From: Aricia agestis
Taxonomy: Eukaryota > Arthropoda > Insecta > Lepidoptera > Lycaenidae
Length of the DNA: 64,000 bases
Assembly: GCF_905147365.1 (NCBI RefSeq)
Contig: NC_056417.1
Location: 7,400,501-7,464,500, forward strand
Reading direction: 5' to 3'
The notes under the pieces were generated by a model, which made no database searches, was not told the origin of the DNA, and saw only the letters and a program-made list of their open reading frames with translations. Both the position numbers and the translations under genes were made by a program. Shown piece after piece: positions 55,663 through 64,000 of the stretch (positions within the stretch are counted from its first letter, which is position 1; every line of letters starts with the position of its first letter).

Positions 55663-56229
55663 ATTATTTAAAAAATTCCAAACTCTTATCATTTTGAATT
55701 TCGATAGTGAAACCAACGAATCATGTTTGCTAAGGGCCAAGGTTTATAAACAAGATATACGTTTATGGCTGACGAAAAGATGATGATGATATTAGGCAAT
55801 AGTATTTTTAACAAAAGCTGGAAAAAGACCCCTGCATTCCAAGATTAACAATTGAATTTCAGGCCATAACTGGTTTTTCCGATTTAGGTCATAAAGGGAG
55901 GCCTGTGAAGTGGGAGCACTAGATTAATCCCAGTTTAGCCCTTTTGGCCCTGTAATACACACCGGGCAGGTATAATCTGTGAATGATTATAAAGGGGGCT
56001 TAAAGGTATAAAGGGGTACAAAGCTGTATAGCAGGTAGGAATTATAATATTGATGTTGTTTCTCAATCGCTTAGTAAGTATAGCCTCTGTATTATCTCTG
56101 TATTAATAATAATAAGAATAAAAAGTCATAAGAATTAAAAGCACATAAATTATACGTAAGCTACTCGTATAATAGCTTACGCCTTACGTAATTTATGGGG
56201 CTGCTATTAACAAATTACTTTATATTATA
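55663..56229. other. Sequence without recognised gene
   Basis: A short hairpin-like TTACGTAA/TTACGTAA pair lies near 56150-56190. Nothing else is supported. Confidence 0.3.
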
Positions 56230-56763
56230 AAAATAAAGTTTAAAAAACTAAAACCCGACTATTAAAACACGCTCTAAAAAGTATGAAACAAGAAAACAAT
56301 TTATAGGGATATGGAAATGTTTAAAGGATAGCCGTGGTCGTATGTATGCCCCTTTATTATCTATAATGAAGCTGTTTTGCTATAGTAGGTGGCATTTTTT
56401 TTTTTTTTTTTTAAAGAAGGCAGGTCACTGTAGCCCTGACGTCACTGCGACCCCTGAGGATCTATTGTGACTCCTTCGCATTAGAGTATCATCCCCAACC
56501 CAATACTGCTCATAAATTGAACGATATGGTTGGGGTTGGTGCCACGAATTTCCTCTGTGCTCTACTCTGTAGTAGAGCAGGGCAGTCGAGGAGAAGGTGA
56601 ATAGGTGTTTCATCCTCCTCCTCACAGACGAGGCATACGACCACGCATACGACTATGGCTATCCTTGAAACATTTCCATATCCCTATAAACTGTTTTCTT
56701 GTTTCATACTTTTTAGAGCGTGTTTTAGTAGTCGGGTTTTAGTTTTTTTTTTACTTTATTTTT
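56230..56763. mobile_element. Foldback element carrying a LINE insertion
   Basis: Arms 56230-56343 and 56645-56763 are near-exact complements (AACTAAAACCCGACTATTAA, GGGATATGGAAATGTTTAAA). The centre is a LINE 3' end on the - strand. Confidence 0.88.
56393..56640 (-). pseudogene. LINE C-terminal zinc-knuckle fragment with poly(A)
   Basis: The - strand frame reads CLVCEEEDETPIHLLLDCPA, a C-x2-C-x8-H-x4-C motif as found at the C terminus of R1/Jockey-type LINE ORF2. The frame stops about 25 codons later. A short 3' UTR follows and then an A run (T run on + at 56395-56412). Confidence 0.8.
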
Positions 56764-56871
56764 ATTTCAATTATTTTGGGGCTAAGAATCACACGATAAA
56801 TTACAGAATATCAAGGCCCTTCTAATGGTACTGCAGTGGTCTTATTCTGATAAGTAGTAGAGAAGCTATGA

Positions 56872-56910
56872 ACGAAAAGATGTGAATTATTATAATTCAC
56901 ATCTTTTCGT
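56872..56910. repeat. Perfect short palindrome
   Basis: ACGAAAAGATGTGAATT and its exact complement around ATTAT. Confidence 0.95.
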
Positions 56911-56961
56911 TTATATGCAATCAGCCCATGAATACAGGTAAAGTCACGAGCAAATGCTAGT

Positions 56962-56990
56962 AATATATATATATATATATATATATATTT
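56962..56990. repeat. (TA)n microsatellite
   Basis: Uninterrupted TA dinucleotides between TAGTAA and TTTAAAA. Confidence 0.9.
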
Positions 56991-57069
56991 AAAATGTAAA
57001 AGTAAAGCGCTTTCAAATGTTAAAAACCAACACGAATATTTATCTTAACTTTATTTTTTTACTCTGTAT

Positions 57070-57310
57070 GTTTTGTCCGCTAGAGGGCGCCACATTAGAT
57101 TTTGTGAAACCCCATATATCCATAACCAGCGGACAATTAAGACGCTTCTAATGATATGTCATTTGTCGAATTCTGATAAGTAGTTTAGAAGTTACGAGGG
57201 AACAGATGAACATACATACATACATACATACATACATACATACATACATACATACATACATACATACATACATACATACATACATACATACATACATACA
57301 TACATACATA
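57070..57310 (+). mobile_element. Retroelement 3' end with (CATA)n tail
   Basis: GTCCGCTAGAGGGCGCCACA, then TTCTGATAAGTAGTTTAGAA, then about 25 CATA units (57211-57310). The CTTATTCTGATAAGTAGTAG word near 56840 suggests a second decayed copy. Confidence 0.7.
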
Positions 57311-57575
57311 GCCTGTCAAAATCATAACTCTCCTTTTGCTTTGCCATAGTCGGGTAAAAAGAAACCAAGTTTATTGATTATAATATCTATTTGTTGTCGA
57401 TGACTACATAATTTTATTTTATTATTTTATTTTATTGCATAAAATATCATTATTCTATTTTATTGCATAAAGTATGCATCTTATAATAATAATAATATTA
57501 TATTTCATAATCTATGAAGTCGGCGAAAAAAACCATAAGAAATTCTGAATATCCAAAGGTATCCGAAAGTAGTTT

Positions 57576-57880
57576 AAACCATGGCTCCCAACCTTTTCTT
57601 GGTCAGGGACCAAGATTATGATTATGACCATTTTAAGATTTAAACACGACTATTTACAATTTTTACCACTTTGAAGTGAATAAAAACTCACAGGAAATTA
57701 CATAAAAAGAAAACTGTGGTATTTTAGAATGGGATATCTGAGCTTTCATCATCTTCAAGAGGTCGGCTAGGATTAATGTTGTGACTCAAAGCTATCTTTA
57801 TAAAAATTTGCGGACCATATTAACTAAGCTCCTACGGACCACTGATGGATCACGGAGAACCACTGAGAACCAGTGTTCTA
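57576..57880. mobile_element. Decayed hAT-like MITE
   Basis: CCATGGCTCCCAACCTTTTC at left resembles the hAT start CAGTGGTTCCCAA. The right side shows CACTGAGAACCAGTG. No duplication was read. Confidence 0.45.
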
Positions 57881-58093
57881 TAGGAATATTAACTGAATAT
57901 TACAAGTATACAATATCGGTTGTTCAGTGAAAAGATGTCCGTAGATTATGGAATCCTAATGAGGCGATTGTTAAAGAAAATTTTTTCTCGACCTTTGAGT
58001 GGGGGAAGAAAAATTAAAAATGTTGAAGAATTATGCACATGCATTATCGAGGTTACCATTATCAGAAGACTATAAGAATATGACGTGCTAGTC

Positions 58094-58301
58094 CAGAGGT
58101 CACCAAATGGCGGACCGCGGTCCGCATCCGGACCGCCGACCAATTATGTGCGGACCGAGCATTATCGAAGATGAACTTGGTTAAAAATAAATTTCGGTCT
58201 CGACTTACTGATGAACATTTTCAAGGATTTAATGTCAGCTTGCATCCCAAACATTTCATTTCTTAAAATGGACCCCGAGTGAAGCTAATTGGTGACCCCT
58301 G
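58094..58301. mobile_element. hAT-type MITE, 208 bp
   Basis: CAGAGGTCACCAA and TTGGTGACCCCTG are inverted with one mismatch. Flanks TGCTAGTC (58086-58093) and TGCTAGTT (58302-58309) agree at 7 of 8 bases. Confidence 0.85.
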
Positions 58302-58532
58302 TGCTAGTTCTGTATGTGAACTTATATTAATTGATGTCCTAACAAAAAAAAAAAATACAATTATTTATTAGCAAACGACGCCTGCAACTCCGTTGCGTGT
58401 CGCGTGAAGGGCAATCTTCAGAGAAATGCAGTTGCCTCGCCAGCAAGAGATGACTCCAAATTTCATCGCATAGTTCTATTTTAACGTAAATAGTAAGCAT
58501 ATCAAAATTCAAAATCATAATAGTATGTATTT

Positions 58533-58752
58533 AATACTAGATGACGCCCGCAACTCCGTTGTGCCAAAATTCGTTTATCGCGCGGGAACCGTATATTTTT
58601 CCGGTATAAAAAGTATCCTATGTCCTTTCCCAGGTCTCAAAGTATCTCCATGCCAAATTTTAGCAAAATCGGTTTAGCGGTTTGAGCGTAAAGAGGTAAC
58701 AGACAGACAAACAGACAGACGGTCAGACAGACAGACGCATTTATAATATTAT
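58533..58752 (+). mobile_element. LINE 3' tail
   Basis: GATGACGCCCGCAACTCCGT, GCGGGAACCGTATATTTTTC, AGCAAAATCGGTTTAGCGGT, a long (CAGA)n run, then TTTATAATATTATATT. Confidence 0.85.
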
Positions 58753-59678
58753 ATTTATATATTTAAATATTTAACTTACTTATTTAATATTTATTTATAT
58801 TTTATATATTTAATGATATTTAATTTAATATTAAATATTAGTACACTACCTAAGGTATTTCTATCTGGTAATAATTAAATCTATATAGCATTTTGCAATC
58901 AACATAAATGTAAAAGTGCAGAAACGAGCAAACCCATTAGCAATATCAACATCAAAATATTCATGTTCCTTTATCATTGAAATACCACAAAGACCAAAAA
59001 CATGGAGATGTTGACATCGAAATTGGACGTACCGATTGAGTTAATGCGGCGTTGATGTACCATCAGAGAAATTGATTCATTTTTTTATTTTTATTTATCA
59101 ATAAACTATAAAGAAAATACAATCACAAACTTAATCTAATACAGTGTAAATTATTAAACCATGTTTTTACGCACACTGCCATTCGTCTTTGACATTGGCA
59201 TGAGAATGAGATGATGATCATTGATTTTTTATATTATTATATTTAAATTTATTGAATACACATACAATCTATTGTCATAGGACAACGTAATACAATAGAT
59301 TGGAACTAAAATACATCATACATGTAGTAGGTATCTGCAACCAAACACGAATGCGACGTCCACAAGTAACGGACGTCATTGTAATGAAAACCCAATTTAT
59401 GATTTATTGTTATTTCTATTTTCTTTGCTACTGTGTCGAGTTTTGTCACAATATAAATAAAAGCTTTTGCCCGCGGCTTTGCTCGTGTTAAGAAGTATTG
59501 TTATTAATAAGGTATTAAAGTAATTTACTCAGTCATAGAATATCTATCCCGCACGTGCACCTTGGTGACACCCACTTCGCACATGCAGCAGAAATCGTAA
59601 TATTTTAATTTCGCCACAACTTCAAAACCAAACGTCCAATTTTATACATTCAAAGACCAAATATTATCTACATAAGCC
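58753..59678. other. AT-rich sequence without recognised gene
   Basis: Contains the reverse of the GCGAGCGAAGCCGCGGGC retroelement end at 59460-59492. No ORF with family features. Confidence 0.35.
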
Positions 59679-60015
59679 TAGGGTTGCCATCCGTCCGGAT
59701 TTACCTGGATTTGTCCTAGTTTGAAGGGCGTTCGGGGTGCGTCCGGCCGGGTTTTTGAAAAGTGTCCGGTTGAAATCCAGACACTTTTGATGAGAGAAAT
59801 TTAACTTTTAAGTCATGCGGCAATAAACGAAAGATAAAAACTCGCTAAGCATACACACGGTTTCTTGCACGGACTTGAGTTAGTCAGATTGACAAGACGT
59901 TATCGTAAATACTGTTTAGGAGGTGTCCGGGGAAATAACCACATTTCGGCGAAATGTCCGGGAATTTTGTCGTGCCTGACCGGCGAAAGGAATTCGGGTG
60001 ATGGCTTGAACCCTT
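59679..60015. mobile_element. hAT-like MITE, 337 bp
   Basis: TAGGGTTGCCATCC at left and GATGGCTTGAACCCTT at right are imperfectly inverted. Flanks CATAAGCC and GATAAGCC share 7 of 8 bases. Inside, GTCCGG words recur. Confidence 0.7.
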
Positions 60016-60474
60016 GATAAGCCGTACTTAGTGATGAAGTAATTTATTTTGATACGGTTTAATAGCATGAGAAAAATAAACGCGTTTAAATGTAGTAAAA
60101 AAGTTGTTGTGCCTCAGTCGACATAGATAGATATAGTGTGTCGCGGACTTTTTTGTAGATATTGATAAGATCTAAAATTAATTAGAACATTCATTTATGG
60201 TTCTATCTTTTAAAGTTTAGGCAGCGTACGCAAAATAAGTAACTTTTCTGGTTGATTTTTACACCTTGTGTCAGAAAAACCCAAATATCTTACGGAACCC
60301 TATTTTTTCCCAAATTAAATTTAGCCTACGTTACTCGTGGACTATGTAGCTTTCGAGTGGTGAAAGAATTTTTAGAATCGGTCCAGTAGTTTTTGAGCCT
60401 ATTCATTACAATAATTAAACAAAACCAAACAAAGTTTTACTCTTTATAATATTAGTGTAGATGTGTAGCGGAGG

Positions 60475-60615
60475 AAATTGATTCCTAGGCAATTGACAGA
60501 CCTACGTCGTCTGGTCGGCTTATGTCAATTCAATGTTAGCTGTGATCGGTCGGATGAGTTTGACATAACGCGACTAAATTACTTAGGTCCGCCATTTGCC
60601 TAGGAATCAACTTCT
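60475..60615. mobile_element. MITE, GTTGATTCCTA family (copy 2)
   Basis: AAATTGATTCCTAGGCAATT and TTGCCTAGGAATCAACTT are inverted, with the same interior as 15098-15232. Confidence 0.8.
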
Positions 60616-60638
60616 CTGATAAGTGATAGTACATTAGG

Positions 60639-60813
60639 CAGGGCCGGTAAGGGCTACTGGCGCCTGTGTGCAAAAAAAGGATTTTGGCGCCCCTTTAGGC
60701 AAATTTTTTGGGACCTTAGGTTTCCTTGCGCCCCTAAAAATGGCAATTTGGCGCCCCTAGAGGATGGCGCCCGTGTGCATTACACACATTACACATATGG
60801 TAGGGGGGCCCTG
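60639..60813. mobile_element. hAT-type MITE with perfect 8-bp duplication
   Basis: It begins CAGGGCCGG and ends GGGGGGCCCTG, flanked by ACATTAGG on both sides (60631-60638, 60814-60821). GGCGCCCCT words recur inside. Confidence 0.9.
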
Positions 60814-61298
60814 ACATTAGGCCATCTTCATACTATACCAGTCGTTTCAAATTATTTAAAGGCACGCAATTTGAAAGAGCTTGAAGCACATAAATGCGTC
60901 ACTGTATAATGTTGAATTTGATGTCAAAAAACGATCTTTTACTGTATAATACAGTTTATACTGTGGCTTCTCCTTATAAAATAAAATATCAACTTTACTT
61001 CAAAATAAAGGCCTGCCTCGCGTAATGTATTCAGTAGTCAATCAGATTTTGGGTTTGAAATGATGTATGACGTATTTTATGTTGAAAATAACTCGGTGAA
61101 GAATACATTTGAATAATAATGATTAGGTATAATAAAAATGTGTGGATATTCTGAAATTTTGAATGATAAGCGTAGGATAATAAGTTACATTTTGAATAAT
61201 TAAAACGGTTTTCGTATTGTTGGCTTAATGACATTATATTTTTAATAATAATTAAAACATAATATCATAATAATTTAAGTACGTATTTAATATTTCAG

Positions 61299-61370
61299 AT
61301 TGTGGTCATTGTTGCTGTTGTGTGTGCAACAAAGAACAAAAGAATGGCAAACGTCAAAACTGTCAAATAA
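61299..61370 (+). CDS. Candidate terminal exon (weak)
   Basis: A good acceptor (TTTAATATTTCAG) is followed by a 23-codon frame starting IVVIVAVVCATKNKR and ending TAA, which would be a membrane segment with a short basic tail. AATAAA follows near 61478. No upstream exon is found within the window, so this may be chance. Confidence 0.18.
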   Translation: MVVIVAVVCATKNKRMANVKTVK

Positions 61371-61475
61371 CAATTTTGGCGCGAACAAAAGATGGTTAAA
61401 AATATTTTGCCAGAGCCTTAAAATAGCTTCAGCGAAGAATCAAAAAATATTTTGAAACGCTTAGGCGTTTAGGAA

Positions 61476-61515
61476 CAATAAATTCTATTAGTATTAGTAC
61501 TAATAGAATTTATTG
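61476..61515. repeat. Perfect 18-bp-arm palindrome
   Basis: CAATAAATTCTATTAGTA and its exact complement around TTAG. The AATAAA word near the candidate exon is part of it. Confidence 0.95.
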
Positions 61516-61740
61516 AACCTGTTGTGCGTTGTTATTTAATTTACCTCTAAAATAATATTCTTTTTTGATATTTATTATTAAAAAAAATCTAATTCTTTTG
61601 GTTTGTGTACAAAACTAACCTCCGTACTCAGATACATTTAATTATGATTAACCTTCAATTAAATGAAGAGTTTGACAGCTGATAATGTATGAGGCTTATA
61701 ATATGTAAAATTTTTTAATTTGTTACATCTATAATTATAT

Positions 61741-62220
61741 TAACACGTGAGCCAAAAACTTTCAATCCCTTTTGACGAAAAATGGGGAAACGTAGGTGAA
61801 TGAAAAAACAGTTATAGTTTATATTATGGTGAAGGAGTGCATCGAGCTAATATTATTTTGAAATTATGCTTTTATCATACATTTTTTTAACAAATAAAAC
61901 ATTACACACACTACAACACACACACAAGGAAAAATGACAGATTTTTGAGTGACAAGCCTATACATACGAATTGTACTCTTTTATTTATGGTTAAAGTCTG
62001 TTGACAACAAGGTGACAAATTGAAAATGGATTATAGTTTTTTTTATTGCATCTTAGATGCTATTAGACAATGCTTACACAGCCAGTCTGAGATCAGCAGA
62101 GTCCCAAAGACAAGAGTTGAAAAAAATATGATAAAGTCAATATTTTTTTACAAAATATCTAAGGTAGTCCTAATTTCGTTAAAACTAAGGTCGAATTTCG
62201 ACCATTGGGCGATCTCTAGT
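61741..62220 (-). mobile_element. Dispersed repeat J, copy 2 (uninterrupted)
   Basis: The reverse complement of 21432-22080 throughout, without the 158-bp MITE. It supplies the empty insertion site. Confidence 0.85.
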
Positions 62221-62555
62221 TACAATAATTACTAATGTTCCACTCTGAGTGCGGCAATAAGAAGCATAAAAACTTTTCAACAAAATAAATATATTTTGCT
62301 AGTTGCTAGTCTATTAAGGTCGATATCCCGAGTCACGTGTTTTCAAAGATTTTATCATAATGAAGATTTTAATCTTTACAAATCTTTAATGTCCGTGGGT
62401 GTTTTCGAAGACAACTTCTCAGAGAGTTTCTCGTAAGCTTATTATGCTAAATGAGTTTCTGTACAAAATTACCAAAGTTTAAATCAAACAAAATATAGTT
62501 CGGCCTTGATGATTAAGGAAAGAAAAGCTGAATAGGCTAAACGACTTGTTTTACA

Positions 62556-63021
62556 ATGGGGATTGTCCATTTTTTTTTAATTTTGCTCATTACAAAAACA
62601 TTTCGAGGAATAAGGTCAGTGATCGTTTTTCTGTATATAAACGAAAAAAATACCCATTAGTTACTTATATTTTTGTACAAATATGTTTAACCTTTGTTTG
62701 ACCTTCAATGGCGTTAAATTAGCAATAAATTCGACCAACATTACGTTTCGAACTTTTGGTAAGCTTCTCGTATCAGCTTTCACATAATGAGAACTTGTAT
62801 TTGACGAACCAGCCATTATAAATAAGATTGAAAGGAAATTTAAAACATACTACAGAGGTCAATTGCGGCCGATGATGACGTCAGAGCAAAACTTTAAAAA
62901 TTTATTGAAAAAAACTAGCCAACGAATTTCAAAATTATTTAATTTATATTCTTAAAATACCCTATTTTAATAAAAAAAATATATAAAAAGTACATGTGAT
63001 TTTTTTTGGACAATGCCCATT
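62556..63021 (-). mobile_element. Element K, copy 2
   Basis: ATGGGGATTGTCC at left and GGACAATGCCCAT at right, interior the reverse complement of 24769-25230. Only scattered differences are seen. Confidence 0.85.
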
Positions 63022-63117
63022 ACGTTGGGCTTTGATTAAGTATAAAGTAATACTTTATAATACTTACTTGGATTAGATAACTTACCTCGTGATAGTTATT
63101 ATATGACAGGCGTTAAC

Positions 63118-63190
63118 ATTGAAAACGTTCGAATTCAAACCCGCGACTCCCGGCTTGAGTGGTAACTCAACCACAGAGCCATAGAGGATA
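63118..63190 (-). mobile_element. tRNA-like SINE head, diverged
   Basis: The - strand shows GTGGTTGAGTTACCACTCAA and GAGTCGCGGGTTTGAATTCG, a decayed relative of the family D head. Confidence 0.55.
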
Positions 63191-63234
63191 TTTTAAAAAG
63201 GCGTCAAATTTAAAAGGGCTATACAACCTAAGTA

Positions 63235-63363
63235 TAGTCTGTCAAAAAGGTGAAGAAATTAAAAAGTGGCAACATCGTAGTGTCATCCCTTTTTTCTGAG
63301 AATGATTTGAAAGGGCACTACGATGTTGCCACTTTTTAATTTCTTCACTTTTTTGACAGACTA
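63235..63363. mobile_element. Palindromic MITE, 48-bp arms
   Basis: TAGTCTGTCAAAAAGGTGAA to CATCGTAGTG is mirrored with one mismatch. The ends resemble the TM2D1 3' UTR element. Confidence 0.92.
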
Positions 63364-63857
63364 GGTATAATATCTAAATTATTACAAAGTTATTTTGTAA
63401 ATGTACCGCCGATTAAACTTAGTGGAAATCATCAAAAAACAAGTAACAACTAAGTGAGTCTGGATAGACAAAGGATCGCTAACTATTCTTTGATCCCGCG
63501 AGTTAGCTCAGCTTAGCGAAGTTACCTCATTTCCTCTCAACAGCTCTCTTTTGTTGTTCTCTGTGTTGCCAGACGTGACACTTCGCCAGATTTGAAGATT
63601 TTCGAGAAAGTAAATAAAGTCCAAAAGACAAATCATAAAACTTTATAACACACCTAGTAAGTTTTTATTAGTTGAAACAATGAAATAATTCAATCAAAAG
63701 AGTGCATAGTAGAGTCTGCTATGAGTCTATAGAGAATCAATTGGATTATCTCTACCTCTTCTTTTTCTTTTTCTTAGACTTCACGTACACATAAAAGGAA
63801 ATTCTACAGGAACCGTATACTGTATTGTCAGCAATACAAACTAACCTAATAATAATA

Positions 63858-64000
63858 TATCTACGGACGCTTCACACCACGTCAGTCTGGCCCCGTGCTA
63901 AGTACCTGAAGGATTTGTGTTACTGGTACCAGACAACAAAAATATATTTAATAATTTTATACTATACATAATATTATATTTGAGATTTTTATTATATCAT
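63858..64000 (-). mobile_element. SINE family D, copy cut by the window end
   Basis: On the - strand it ends GTCAGACTGACGTGGTGTGA-like and CGTCCGTAGAT. The body continues past 64000. Confidence 0.8.

Noticed and set aside
57946..58143. 65-codon frame on the - strand
   Set aside because: Crosses the border of a hAT-type MITE and has no family signal.
21432..63021. Large inverted segmental duplication joining the J and K repeats
   Set aside because: The order J then K is the same in both places while each is inverted. A single inverted duplication would reverse the order.

Overview
This is a stretch of an insect nuclear genome, almost certainly a moth or butterfly (Lepidoptera). The evidence is AT-rich DNA with short spliced exons and GT-AG introns, and repeats of lepidopteran type: A-tailed and tRNA-headed SINE-like retroposons, LINE 3' tails ending in (CAGA)n-type runs, and many palindromic MITEs. 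The species cannot be read from the sequence.

Host genes. Three spliced genes can be rebuilt exactly, with every reading frame closing across the junctions. (1) TM2D1, + strand, 2018-3358, 4 exons, 198 aa. (2) ECSIT, - strand, 3932-6388, 5 exons, 368 aa, convergent with TM2D1 (573 bp between stop codons). (3) A secreted, probably GPI-anchored protein with 14 mature cysteines, + strand, 7021-41098, 5 exons, 242 aa. It is head-to-head with ECSIT (632 bp between start codons), and its introns of 20.1, 4.1, 5.6 and 3.5 kb are packed with transposable elements. A weak terminal-exon candidate lies at 61299-61370.

Mobile DNA. Everything else supported is mobile-element sequence. Intron 1 of gene 3 holds a LINE with a 951-codon open endonuclease-reverse transcriptase ORF (9324-12179), a second LINE fragment (15455-16027), nested MITEs at 8.3-8.9 kb, and several palindrome families. 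The 41-64 kb part is intergenic or possible 3' UTR. It contains a mariner element with matching terminal repeats and an uninterrupted 351-aa D,D34D transposase (49406-50726), which sits inside an older hAT-type element. It also holds a LINE endonuclease fragment, a LINE inside a foldback element, piggyBac-like and hAT-like MITEs with visible target duplications, and SINE and LINE tails.

How the parts relate. TM2D1 and ECSIT are compact conserved genes. Gene 3 is a small protein stretched over 34 kb by insertions. The nested insertions give a readable relative history: PIF-type into a dispersed repeat, mariner into hAT, LINE into foldback, and one palindrome into one copy of a local duplication. 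I found no new enzymatic or defence system. The most notable items are the unclassified cysteine-rich gene and the layered insertions with empty-site evidence.
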